64,000 bases of DNA from an uncultured Lachnospiraceae bacterium (lineage in GTDB: Bacteria > Bacillota > Clostridia > Lachnospirales > Lachnospiraceae), in the NCBI GenBank assembly GCA_900314255.1, contig OMUP01000137.1:36371-100370 (forward strand), read 5' to 3'. This document shows, piece by piece, positions 53,912 through 61,876 of this stretch. A program made the translations under genes and the position numbers. Position 1 is the first letter of the stretch; each line of letters begins with the position of its first letter. Under the pieces are notes generated by a model. The model did no database searches. It saw only the letters and a list, made by a program, of their open reading frames with translations, and was not told where the DNA came from.

Positions 53912-54529
53912 TCATATTTCCACATGAATGGCTTCTTCGCTGCCGCCCTTTTCCTGCGCCTGTTCCTCTTCCTGCCGGTCGGCCTCAGCTTCTGCCACTT
54001 GTTTCATTTTTTCAAATTCCTCGGCGCTCACCTGCGGAAGATCCCCGGTCTGTGACAGGCCGAAAGCCCGCAGAAATTCCTCCGTTGTCCCGAACAAAAG
54101 CGGTCTTCCCGGCGCATTCAGTCTGCCGGCCTCTTCGATCAGGCCGTATTCGACAAGCCGGTTCAGCGCGTGGCCGCTTGAAACACCGCGGATCTTTTCG
54201 ATTTCCAGTCTTGTCACAGGCTGCTTGTAAGCGACGATCGCCAGAGTCTCGAGAAGTGCCTGGGACAGTGTGTAGCGTTTCGGCTGACTGGCAACTGCCA
54301 CCAGCTGACGAAAAAACTGCGGTTTTGTGGAGAGCTGATAACTGTCGTCCAGTCTGCGCAGCTGGATTCCTCTTCCGGGCGCCTGATACTCCTGCTGCAT
54401 ATCCCGGAGAAGTCCTTCCATCTTTTCGTCAGATATATCCAGAGCTCCCGCGAGCGTATGGAGCGGGACCGCCGTACCCATCGTGAAAAGAATAGCCTCC
54501 GCCGCTGCTTTGTACTCACTATCCGTCAT
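53912..54529 (-). CDS. scpB: Segregation and condensation protein B
   Basis: 205 aa from ATG 54529 (GGAG six bases upstream; the TTG at 54541 is less likely). Two winged-helix domains: EAILFTMGTAVPLHTLAGALDI and TLSQALLETLAIVAYKQPVTRLEIEKIRGV. Binds ScpA within the SMC condensin complex that compacts chromosomes. The C-terminal tail is Glu/Gln-rich and probably disordered. Overlaps scpA by 11 bases. Confidence 0.95.
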   Translation of the reverse strand: MTDSEYKAAAEAILFTMGTAVPLHTLAGALDISDEKMEGLLRDMQQEYQAPGRGIQLRRLDDSYQLSTKPQFFRQLVAVASQPKRYTLSQALLETLAIVAYKQPVTRLEIEKIRGVSSGHALNRLVEYGLIEEAGRLNAPGRPLLFGTTEEFLRAFGLSQTGDLPQVSAEEFEKMKQVAEAEADRQEEEQAQEKGGSEEAIHVEI

Positions 54530-55301
54530 TTTCTTCTCCAAACTTTGCGTCCTGCGGATCCCGGATTACTTCAATTTCAATCTCTCCGCAGGTTTCCTCC
54601 TGTCTGGCCGTGACATAGCCCCGGCGGATCAGCTCCAGCACCACCAGAAACGTGACAATCAGCTGCTGCCGGCTTTCGTGCTCATCCAGGAGCTCCCGGA
54701 AATTCACATTTTTTCTGCCGTGCAGATGTTTTCTCACCGATGCCGCACCGTCAGCCATGCTGACCTTCTCGCGCACGATCTTTCCGAACTTCGAGCGGAC
54801 CGGATCGATTTTTTCCGTGCGCCGCCGCATCACATCCTCAAAGACTGCATGGAGCTTCTGCAGCGTCAGATCTCCGATCAGATCCTTTACATCGACCGGT
54901 TCCTGATATTCCGCGATCTCACCCGGGACCGGGACTTCCCGGTAGAGCACCTGCCCGGCGCTCTCTTCCCGCTCCTTCAGGTCACCGGCAGCCTCTCTTG
55001 CAATGCGGTACTCGACAAGCCGTCTGACGAGTTCGGCTCTCGGGTCATCCTCTTCTTCCTCCGTCTTTTTCTCCTGCGGAAGGAGCATTCTCGCCTTGAT
55101 ATCCAGCAGCGTGGCCGCCATCACGAGAAATTCACTGATTACATCCAGATCCTCCTCGTCCGCGGCATTTATGTATTCCATATACTGATCTGTAATCATG
55201 GCGATCGGAATGTCATAGATATTCACTTTGTTTTTTTCGATCAGATGCAGAAGCAGGTCCAGCGGCCCGTCAAATGCAGCCAGATGAAAGGTGAGTTCCA
55301 T
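54519..55301 (-). CDS. scpA: Segregation and condensation protein A
   Basis: 260 aa kleisin: N-terminal FDGPLDLLLHLIEKNKVNIYDIPIA is the family signature that binds the SMC neck; the C-terminal winged helix includes VTFLVVLELIRRGYVTARQEE. Bridges the SMC heads with ScpB. Has its own promoter at 55348-55376. Confidence 0.96.
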   Translation of the reverse strand: MELTFHLAAFDGPLDLLLHLIEKNKVNIYDIPIAMITDQYMEYINAADEEDLDVISEFLVMAATLLDIKARMLLPQEKKTEEEEDDPRAELVRRLVEYRIAREAAGDLKEREESAGQVLYREVPVPGEIAEYQEPVDVKDLIGDLTLQKLHAVFEDVMRRRTEKIDPVRSKFGKIVREKVSMADGAASVRKHLHGRKNVNFRELLDEHESRQQLIVTFLVVLELIRRGYVTARQEETCGEIEIEVIRDPQDAKFGEENDG

Positions 55302-55347
55302 TCCGTTCTCCCCGGATGCGCAAAAGGATTTTTAAACAGCATTTTTC

Positions 55348-55376
55348 ATTGTATCGAAATCCCGGTGTATTTGCAA
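55348..55376 (-). promoter_or_regulatory. Promoter of the scpA operon
   Basis: Minus strand TTGCAA (55376-55371), 17-base spacer, TACAAT (55353-55348), about 45 bases before the scpA start. Confidence 0.75.
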
Positions 55377-55423
55377 GGAATCCCCAAAATCAGATGACAG
55401 GGCGGCCTTCTTTCTGCTTTTTT

Positions 55424-55658
55424 AAAAAGGAGGCTCATTTCGGTGAAGAAATGAACCTCCTTTATAAACTCCGGTAAACCCAGGATGCCGCTGCCAACAG
55501 TAGATTCCTAGCCAAAGCCAGGTGGGTTTCCGCAGGACAGACCGCTGTCTTCCACTACAAGGAGGCCTGACATTAGAGAGCCAATATGAGAATCCCTTAT
55601 AAAGATTGTAGGATCCGACATAAAAGGCTGGCGAACACCCCAGGAAATTACTTTTGCT
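55424..55658 (-). ncRNA. ssrS: 6S RNA with intrinsic terminator
   Basis: The minus-strand transcript begins near 55658. Its 5' part has CCTGGGGTGTTCGCCAGC (from about 55644) and its 3' part GGCAGCGGCATCCTGGG (to about 55481); these match the E. coli 6S segments CTGAGATGTTCGCAAGC and CGGCGGCATCTCGGAG in both sequence and position, and pair into the closing stem (nine pairs with wobbles). A terminator follows: AAAGGAGG (55463-55456) with CCTCCTTT (55433-55426) and a T tract. 6S RNA mimics an open promoter and sequesters housekeeping RNA polymerase. Own consensus promoter. Confidence 0.87.
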
Positions 55659-55664
55659 ACGCTC

Positions 55665-55693
55665 ATTATAGACGTTTCGTGCCGGGCTTTCAA
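55665..55693 (-). promoter_or_regulatory. Promoter of 6S RNA
   Basis: Minus-strand TTGAAA (55693-55688), 17-base spacer, TATAAT (55670-55665); starts transcription near 55658. It begins 24 bases after the stop codon of the sigma-like gene. Confidence 0.85.
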
Positions 55694-55716
55694 TAAAAAC
55701 GGCGGAAAAATGCGCT

Positions 55717-56610
55717 TTACAGCGGCCCGATTTTGTGCGGGTGCATCGTCGCCTTCATCTCGATATCCGGGATACTGCTACCGGAAAATTCAATCGCCTG
55801 TGTGATCACCTCCGGAGCAACGTGCATGGCTTTGGCCAGTTCATCCGGCGTCGCCTTCCGTCCGTTTTCTTCGCGGAACTTTCTGGCCGCCTCATTGACA
55901 CGGTTGACTTGATACACGACCTGCCTCGAGACGTCGCTTTCCTCGTTCTGACTCGTGAGCAGCACGCGCATCTGGTCCTGAACCCGGGCTCTCACCTCGT
56001 CCAGCATCCCGTGAAGCACCGCCTGCAGGTCTTCCTTGCTTCCGCGCCGGATCTTGTCCCGCCACTCCGGATTTTTCAGCCACTCCTCCTGTGAGATGTA
56101 ATTAAACAGGATCAAATTTGCCTCCTGAACCAGATCGCCGGAGTCAATGCCATGCCCGACAAATGGCTGCACAAAATCCAGAATCTTCGGGAGACAGGCC
56201 TCCGTGAGCCGGCTCACCGCTGTATCGTCTTTTCCTTCCTCGATTTCCATCAGCATGTACCCGCAGTCCTCATCGGAAACCTCCGGCATTTTCGCCAGTT
56301 CATCCAGATACAGGTCCATGTTCTCATCATCTGTCTTCGGTTCCTGAATATCCGAAGAATTCTTCTCATCCTCCAGAGCTTTCTTCTCTTCCCACGCCGT
56401 ATACGCATTGCTTCCGTTGTAACCGCGGATCTTAATCCCGCCGGCGCGCAGGAAACCGTTGACCATGGTGAGCTGTTCCTCATCAAGACGGATGTCCTGA
56501 AAATATTCTTTTATATCTTCTTCGGTTATAAAACCGCCGTTTACCTTCGCGTATTCCTTCAGATTGTTCAGATCCTCCAGAAATTTAGCCTGACGCGATT
56601 CTTCTGCCAT
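55717..56610 (-). CDS. Sigma-70-like protein without region 4
   Basis: 297 aa from ATG 56610 (AAAGGA upstream). Order resembles RpoD: a region 1.1-like segment (FITEEDIKEYFQDIRLDEEQ, about 26-60), region 1.2 (DENMDLYLDELAKMPEVSDED, about 92-112), region 2.1-2.2 core-binding segment (ACLPKILDFVQPFVGHG then DLVQEANLILF, about 139-170), and region 3-like KFREENGRKATPDELAKAMHV. The -10-recognition helix (region 2.3-2.4, normally aromatic-rich YATWWIRQAI) is replaced by an unrelated charged helix, and region 4 is absent. It might bind core polymerase without recognising promoters. Directly upstream of the 6S RNA gene. Confidence 0.75.
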   Translation of the reverse strand: MAEESRQAKFLEDLNNLKEYAKVNGGFITEEDIKEYFQDIRLDEEQLTMVNGFLRAGGIKIRGYNGSNAYTAWEEKKALEDEKNSSDIQEPKTDDENMDLYLDELAKMPEVSDEDCGYMLMEIEEGKDDTAVSRLTEACLPKILDFVQPFVGHGIDSGDLVQEANLILFNYISQEEWLKNPEWRDKIRRGSKEDLQAVLHGMLDEVRARVQDQMRVLLTSQNEESDVSRQVVYQVNRVNEAARKFREENGRKATPDELAKAMHVAPEVITQAIEFSGSSIPDIEMKATMHPHKIGPL

Positions 56611-56764
56611 TGTGCAATATTCCTTTCCCTCAGGCATGCAGAGCCGGTTTCCTTTATTTGCCGCCTGATGCACACCGTGCTATACTTGAGAAAACAGCGC
56701 GTGCCAGGACGGCACACGATTTTGTTTACATCTTATCATAACAGAAACGAGGTATGAACGTCAC

Positions 56765-57406
56765 ATGAGAATTGCTCTGATCAACGAGAACAGCCAGGCA
56801 GCCAAAAACGGCACCATTTATGCTGCCCTCAAGAAAGTCGCAGATGAAAAGGGATACACGGTCGACAACTACGGCATGTATGCCGCGGACGACGAAGCTC
56901 AGCTCACATATGTCCAGAACGGTATTCTTGCTGCCATCCTGCTGAACTCAAAGGCAGCAGATTTCGTGGTTACCGGATGCGGTACCGGCGAGGGCGCAAT
57001 GCTTGCTCTGAATTCATTCCCGGGTGTTATCTGCGGCCACGTGGAAGATCCGCTGGATGCTTATACATTTGCCCAGATCAACGACGGAAACGCCATCGCG
57101 ATCCCGTTCGCACTGCGCTTCGGCTGGGCCGGCGACCTGAACCTTCAGTACATCTTCGAGAAGCTCTGGTCCGAGCCGTCAGGAAGCGGTTATCCGAAGG
57201 AAAGAGCCGTTCCGGAAAAGCGCAACAAGCAGATTCTTGACACGGTCCGCAAGGCAGCTTTCAAGGAAGACCTGGTTGAAATCCTGAAGAGCCTGGATCC
57301 GGAGCTCGTCAAGGGCGCTGTTGCCGGCAAGAACTTCAAGGATCTGTTCTTCACAAACTGCAAAGACGAGAAGATCGGCGCATATGTAAAGTCGATTCTC
57401 GACTGA
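56765..57406 (+). CDS. RpiB/LacAB-family sugar-phosphate isomerase
   Basis: 213 aa. RpiB-like core: MRIALINENSQAAKNGTIYAAL, FVVTGCGTGEGAMLALNSFPGV (family GTGxG with the catalytic Cys), then CGHVEDPLDAYTFAQINDGNAIAIP. Typical RpiB proteins have about 150 residues; this one has about 60 extra C-terminal residues (VPEKRNKQILDTVRKA...). Isomerises ribose-5-phosphate or a galactose-6-phosphate-like sugar; which is unclear. Divergent from the sigma-like gene; the GAGG site is 11 bases from the start, rather far. Confidence 0.85.
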   Translation: MRIALINENSQAAKNGTIYAALKKVADEKGYTVDNYGMYAADDEAQLTYVQNGILAAILLNSKAADFVVTGCGTGEGAMLALNSFPGVICGHVEDPLDAYTFAQINDGNAIAIPFALRFGWAGDLNLQYIFEKLWSEPSGSGYPKERAVPEKRNKQILDTVRKAAFKEDLVEILKSLDPELVKGAVAGKNFKDLFFTNCKDEKIGAYVKSILD

Positions 57407-57409
57407 TCG

Positions 57410-57448
57410 AAAAAAGCCCGGGAGGTACACGGCCTTCCGGGCTTTTTT
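57410..57448. terminator. Bidirectional terminator
   Basis: AAAAAAGCCCGG-AGG (57410-57425) pairs with GCCTTCCGGGCTTTTTT (57432-57448) around a short loop. It ends the isomerase gene and its T tract holds the stop codon of the convergent GNAT gene. Confidence 0.92.
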
Positions 57449-57896
57449 AAAAGTTTTTGATATCCGTGCTTCCATCCGGATACTTGTAAATATACTCGAT
57501 CATGCCCGGCCCCAGATTCTTTGTGGGTCTGGCCGTGAAGCCGTGTTTCAGGTAGAATTCTTCCATTCCCTTGCGGCACATCAGGTCGAACATCATGCGG
57601 GTGCCCGGGAGCATATTCTCCCGCACATACCGGGTCACCGTGTCAAGAAGCAGACTGCCGATCCGCTGCCCCTGATATTCGGGGACAATAATCAGATCCT
57701 GCACGTAGCTTACCACAGCGCCGTCTCCCACAAGCCGGGCCATTCCGATCGGCCTTTCCCCGTCAAAGACGGTAAAGACTTCCAGACTTCCGGCAAGCGC
57801 CTTCTGGGCCTGCGCCCGCGTGAGGCGGATCCAGCCGACGGATTCCCGCAGCGAAAGATACGTTCCGACATCCCGTATACCTGTGCGGATTTCCAT
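57447..57896 (-). CDS. GNAT-family N-acetyltransferase
   Basis: 149 aa. GNAT fold with the acetyl-CoA-binding loop VPEYQGQRIGSLLLD (about residues 74-88) and strand DLIIV before it; C-terminal EEFYLKHGFTARP is typical. Substrate unknown. Extended -10 promoter upstream (57932-57940), divergent from the pectinesterase gene. Confidence 0.88.
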   Translation of the reverse strand: MEIRTGIRDVGTYLSLRESVGWIRLTRAQAQKALAGSLEVFTVFDGERPIGMARLVGDGAVVSYVQDLIIVPEYQGQRIGSLLLDTVTRYVRENMLPGTRMMFDLMCRKGMEEFYLKHGFTARPTKNLGPGMIEYIYKYPDGSTDIKNF

Positions 57897-57931
57897 AGTC
57901 TGCTCCTTTCCGGCCTGAGAATTTACTGCCT

Positions 57932-57940
57932 ATTATAACA
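57932..57940 (-). promoter_or_regulatory. Extended -10 promoter of the GNAT gene
   Basis: Minus strand TGTTATAAT: TG at 57940-57939 and TATAAT at 57937-57932. No good -35 box; about 35 bases before the start codon. Confidence 0.5.
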
Positions 57941-57981
57941 GTTCACGGCGCAAAAGGCATTAAAAAAAGACAGGAGTAACC

Positions 57982-58944
57982 ATGACAAATGCAGAACTGA
58001 CTGTCGCCAAAGATTCATCCGGCAGCTTCACAAGTATACAGAAAGCTGTCGATGCCCTTCCGGACACCGGCGGCGTAATACGGATTGCGGCCGGCACCTG
58101 GAACGAGCGTGTTGAAATCCGCAAACCGGGTGTCACGATCATTGGCCAGGGAAGCGACCGCACCACAATCAGTGCCGGATACGGCGCGAACATGAAAATG
58201 CCGGACGGCAGCCGCCGCGGGACATTCCGTTCCTACACAATGCTCATTTTCACACATGACTTTCATGCGGAAGGAATCTGTGTGGAGAATACAGCCGGCC
58301 CCGGAAGACTGGCCGGTCAGGCCATCGCTGTGTATGCAGAAGGTGACAGGATTTCGTTCCGGAACTGCCGGATACTCGGCGCGCAGGACACTCTTTTCAC
58401 CGGTCCGCTTCCGCCCGCAGAAATCGAACCGGGAGGCTTCACAGGTCCCACAAAAGAAGCACCTCGTATACCAGGACGTCAGCTCTATGAATCCTGTTTC
58501 ATATCCGGCGAAATTGACTTTATCTTCGGCTCGGCCCGAGCATATTTTTACGACTGTACGCTTCACGCCATCGACAGCGGACGATACCCCGATGCATTTT
58601 ACTGCGCACCATCGACCAATGAAGGGGAGGCGTTCGGCTATGTTTTTGACCGCTGCCGTTTCACCGGCGACTGTCCGAAGGGCAGCGCGTTTCTGGCGCG
58701 TCCGTGGAGAGACTATGCAAAGGCAGTTTTCCTGAACTGCTCGATGGACTCATCCGTCAATCCGCTGGGGGTTGATGACTGGAACAAGCCGCAGACACAC
58801 GAAAGTGCGTTTTTCGCGCAGTACAACTGCACAGGAGAAGGAGCCGGAACAGTTCAGACCCGGGCAGCCTTCATGCATTTCCTGACTGAAAAAGAAGCGG
58901 CCGCCTTCAACAGGGAAGCTGTGCTCGGCACAGATTTCTCCTGA
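57982..58944 (+). CDS. Pectinesterase-family protein, no signal peptide
   Basis: 320 aa. Right-handed beta-helix of carbohydrate esterase family 8: SSGSFTSIQKAVDALPD at the start, then GAQDTLF and GEIDFIFGSARAYF, which hold the two catalytic aspartates, and FLARPWRDYAKAVFLNC (Arg/Trp motif). Removes methyl esters from pectin. It begins MTNAELTVAKD with no signal sequence, so a cytoplasmic enzyme acting on imported oligogalacturonides is likely. No pectate lyase or uronate genes are nearby. Confidence 0.92.
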   Translation: MTNAELTVAKDSSGSFTSIQKAVDALPDTGGVIRIAAGTWNERVEIRKPGVTIIGQGSDRTTISAGYGANMKMPDGSRRGTFRSYTMLIFTHDFHAEGICVENTAGPGRLAGQAIAVYAEGDRISFRNCRILGAQDTLFTGPLPPAEIEPGGFTGPTKEAPRIPGRQLYESCFISGEIDFIFGSARAYFYDCTLHAIDSGRYPDAFYCAPSTNEGEAFGYVFDRCRFTGDCPKGSAFLARPWRDYAKAVFLNCSMDSSVNPLGVDDWNKPQTHESAFFAQYNCTGEGAGTVQTRAAFMHFLTEKEAAAFNREAVLGTDFS

Positions 58945-58960
58945 AAAGGCAGCCGTCTTG

Positions 58961-60565
58961 TCATGATTTCTGCTCTGCTGTTTCTTTGATATCATGTCCG
59001 TCCAGGGCGCTGCCGTCGACGTCAAACCAGAATTCCACGCCATCCTGGTGATTCAAGACACCGCATTGCTTGCCGTACGAATCGCAGATTGCCTTCACGA
59101 TGCTCAGGCCTATGCCGTTGCCGCCGTACTCAAGCGTCCTGGCTTTGTCGATCTTGTAAAATTTCTCCCAGATCCGGTCCGTCTCCTCATCCGGAATCGG
59201 ATTCCCAGTATTGAACACATGAACGCGCCGGTTGGTCCCTTCGTCAGTTTCCCAGACACGGATCTGCTTTCTGCCGGCCGCATAGTGAATGGCGTTCGAG
59301 AGATAATTCGTAATCATCTCGTCAACCTTTGTCTCGTCGGACCAGGCATCAATGCCGCTCTCCGGCCCCTCATAGACAAGCTCAATACCGTCTTTCTGGG
59401 CGGTCAGCCGGTTGGCCGACACACAGTCGTGCAGCAGCTGCGCCAGATCAAAACGCTTCATGACCGGCTTTTCATTGCCAAACTCGATCTGATTGAGGTC
59501 CAGCAGCCGGCGGACCATGATGTTCATCTTTTTTGACTCGTCCAGAATCACGCCGCAGTAATATGCGCTGCTCTCCGGATCATCGGCTATTCCGTCTCTG
59601 AGCCCTTCCGCGTAGCCCTGAATCAGAGCAATCGGTGTTTTCAGATCGTGCGAAACGTTGCTGAGGAACTCCTTGCGCATGTTGTCAATCTCGGTCTTGC
59701 GCTCAATGTCCCGCTGCAGCTGTGTGTTCGCGGATTTCAGCTCGCTGATCGTCTCTTCGAGACTTTCGCTCATGTCATTCATCTTCCGTCCGAGCACGCC
59801 GATCTCACTTCGGTCATGGCCCTCATAGCGGACATCAAAATCCAGCGAACTCATGCGGCTCGCAATCTCTGACAAATGCTTGATCGGCCTCGAAATAAAG
59901 CCGGACAATCCCGACGCAGTCACCAGACCGATCACAAAGATGAGAATGCCTGCAATCTGAATGAACCGGTTGGTCATGACAATCGTATCCCGCACACTCA
60001 AAAGCGGCATGCGCATCAGCAGCGTCGTTCCATTTCCATAGGTACCCCACAGCTCGTAAAAGTTGTCATTGAGTCTGGCATCATACGACTTCTGCAGCGT
60101 GTAGGAATCATTTTTCTCAATGATTGTTACGTTGTTGTTGTCGCCCTCCCCGTCACGCAGCGGAATTCCTCCGAGCACAGTTTCCTGAATCTTCTGCAGC
60201 ATCATTCCGGCATCGCGCGTATTGGAATAGATCACTTCCCAGCTGCTGTCGACAATGACCAGATTGACTGAATACGGAGACACCATCTGGTCCAGCTGCT
60301 TTGTTGTGTCATCCTTTGAGATGGCTCCGCTCATGTAATCGTTCATGACCGAGTTGACTTCGCCGTATGCCGTCACCATGTCTTTTCTTTTCGTGCTCAG
60401 ATAATACGGCTCGACCATAAATGTGTTGAGCAGCAGCAGGGTACAGGTCATTCCCAGTACAATAGCCCCGATCAGAGCCGTGATCCGGAAACGAATCGAA
60501 TGAACCAGACTGACTTTTTCAGAATCCGTTTTTCTGCCGTTATTGTATTTTTGAAACACTTGCAT
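58961..60565 (-). CDS. Sensor histidine kinase
   Basis: 534 aa. Two membrane helices (about residues 27-50 and 200-222) enclose an extracytoplasmic sensor domain (about 51-198) of single-Cache/PAS-like size; then HAMP (SRPIKHLSEIASRMSSLDFDV), a coiled coil, the H box FLSNVSHDLKTPIALIQGYAEG and the ATPase boxes (NYLSNAIHYA, GGNGIGLSIVKAICDSYG). Autophosphorylates and passes phosphate to the response regulator encoded 26 bp upstream. The signal is unknown. Confidence 0.95.
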   Translation of the reverse strand: MQVFQKYNNGRKTDSEKVSLVHSIRFRITALIGAIVLGMTCTLLLLNTFMVEPYYLSTKRKDMVTAYGEVNSVMNDYMSGAISKDDTTKQLDQMVSPYSVNLVIVDSSWEVIYSNTRDAGMMLQKIQETVLGGIPLRDGEGDNNNVTIIEKNDSYTLQKSYDARLNDNFYELWGTYGNGTTLLMRMPLLSVRDTIVMTNRFIQIAGILIFVIGLVTASGLSGFISRPIKHLSEIASRMSSLDFDVRYEGHDRSEIGVLGRKMNDMSESLEETISELKSANTQLQRDIERKTEIDNMRKEFLSNVSHDLKTPIALIQGYAEGLRDGIADDPESSAYYCGVILDESKKMNIMVRRLLDLNQIEFGNEKPVMKRFDLAQLLHDCVSANRLTAQKDGIELVYEGPESGIDAWSDETKVDEMITNYLSNAIHYAAGRKQIRVWETDEGTNRRVHVFNTGNPIPDEETDRIWEKFYKIDKARTLEYGGNGIGLSIVKAICDSYGKQCGVLNHQDGVEFWFDVDGSALDGHDIKETAEQKS

Positions 60566-60591
60566 TCACACCTTTCATCCGGCAGTCCGGA

Positions 60592-61275
60592 TCAGGCCGT
60601 GGGGCTGAATTTGTAGCCCATCCCCCAGATGGTCTGGATATAATCCCCGCACGGTCCGAGCTTGTGCCTGAGTTTCTTTACATGCGTATCAATGGTCCTG
60701 GCATCCCCGTAATAGTCATAGTTCCAGACATTGTTCAGAATCTTTTCGCGGGACAGGGCAACGCCGTTATTTTTCATGAAGTACTCGAGCAGCTCGAATT
60801 CCTTGAAGGACAGCTCTACTTCCTGCCCCTGCACGCTGACGCGGTGTGCCGTCTTGTCCAGCGTAATGCCGCCGATTGTGACAGGCTTGCTGCCTGCCTC
60901 ATCCGGATAGGAGCGGCGCAGAAGTGCGTCGACACGGGCGGTAAGAATTCTTGGCGAAAATGGCTTTGAAATGTACTCGTCGGCTCCGCAGTCAAATCCC
61001 GTAAGTTCATCATCCTCTTCTCCCTTGGCGGTGAGAATGATGACCGGAATATCTGACGTCTGACGAATCTCACGGCAGACGTCATATCCGTTTACCTTCG
61101 GCATCATGACATCAAGAATCAAAAGCGCGATATCCTTGTCCGAATAAAACATATCCAGCGCTTCCTGGCCGTCTCCGGCCTCCAGCACGATATATCCCTT
61201 GCGGGCAAGAAAGTCGTGAACCAGTTTCCGCATACGGCTTTCGTCATCTGCTATCAATACCTTATAAGAATCCAT
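60592..61275 (-). CDS. OmpR/PhoB-family response regulator
   Basis: 227 aa. Receiver domain with the acidic pair ADDES, phospho-acceptor Asp in LLILDVMMPKVNGYDVC and Lys in YISKPFSPR; then a winged-helix DNA-binding domain (SLSREKILNNVWNYDYYGDARTID region and YIQTIWGMGYKF). Transcriptional partner of the histidine kinase, same operon. Confidence 0.96.
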   Translation of the reverse strand: MDSYKVLIADDESRMRKLVHDFLARKGYIVLEAGDGQEALDMFYSDKDIALLILDVMMPKVNGYDVCREIRQTSDIPVIILTAKGEEDDELTGFDCGADEYISKPFSPRILTARVDALLRRSYPDEAGSKPVTIGGITLDKTAHRVSVQGQEVELSFKEFELLEYFMKNNGVALSREKILNNVWNYDYYGDARTIDTHVKKLRHKLGPCGDYIQTIWGMGYKFSPTA

Positions 61276-61304
61276 ATTGCTATTTCCTTTTTTATATGAA
61301 CCTC

Positions 61305-61333
61305 TTGCACGAAGCTCCTATTGATGATATACT
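61305..61333 (+). promoter_or_regulatory. Promoter of the DtxR-family gene
   Basis: TTGCAC (61305-61310), 17-base spacer, TATACT (61328-61333); start codon 52 bases further. Confidence 0.72.
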
Positions 61334-61384
61334 CAGGTACGATAGAACTAACTCTGATTATTCCATCAAACAGGAGGTACTACA

Positions 61385-61774
61385 ATGCGTATCAGCGAAT
61401 CTTCTGAGGATTACCTCGAACGGATCCTGATGTTGAGTGAGAAGCTTCCGGTCGTTCGTTCCGTTGATATAGCCAATGACATGGGTTACAAAAAGTCAAG
61501 TGTGAGCGTGGCCATGAAGAATCTCCGGCAGTCCGGAAAGATCACCGTGACACCGGCCGGCTATATCTATCTTACACCGGAAGGCAAGAAGATTGCCAGT
61601 ATGATCTATGAGCGTCACAAATGTTTCAGCAAATGGCTGAGAGAACTCGGTGTTGACGAGACCACCGCCGCAAATGACGCATGCCATATGGAACACGCAC
61701 TCAGCGAGCAGAGCTTCGCAGCGATCAAAGAATACATCAGCCGCCATCCGGTCGTTTCTTCCGAGGATGCTTAA
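61385..61774 (+). CDS. DtxR/MntR-family metal-dependent regulator
   Basis: 129 aa. Winged-helix domain (SSEDYLERILML, VRSVDIANDMGYKKSSVSVAMKNL) and a dimerisation domain with metal-ligand positions: Glu/His of YERHKCFSKWLRELGVDE and ANDACHMEHALSEQS. No SH3 domain, like MntR. Would repress Mn or Fe uptake genes when metal is bound; no such genes are in the window. The AGGAGG ribosome site sits 5-6 bases from the ATG. Confidence 0.9.
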   Translation: MRISESSEDYLERILMLSEKLPVVRSVDIANDMGYKKSSVSVAMKNLRQSGKITVTPAGYIYLTPEGKKIASMIYERHKCFSKWLRELGVDETTAANDACHMEHALSEQSFAAIKEYISRHPVVSSEDA

Positions 61775-61810
61775 AGGGCAGCAAAGCTGAAAGTACAATT
61801 ATTGTGCGCA

Positions 61811-61855
61811 AACACCACCGCAGCAAATGGTCATCCATCCTGCCGCGGTGGTGTT
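61811..61855 (+). terminator. Terminator-like stem after the DtxR-family gene
   Basis: AACACCACCGC (61811-61821) pairs perfectly with GCGGTGGTGTT (61845-61855) around a 23-base loop, followed by CATTTCTTCC, a weak T tract. Confidence 0.55.
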
Positions 61856-61876
61856 CATTTCTTCCGACACGGTTCT

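Noticed and set aside
55508-55693. 61-codon open frame on the minus strand
   Set aside because: Lies within the 6S RNA gene and its promoter; no ribosome site.
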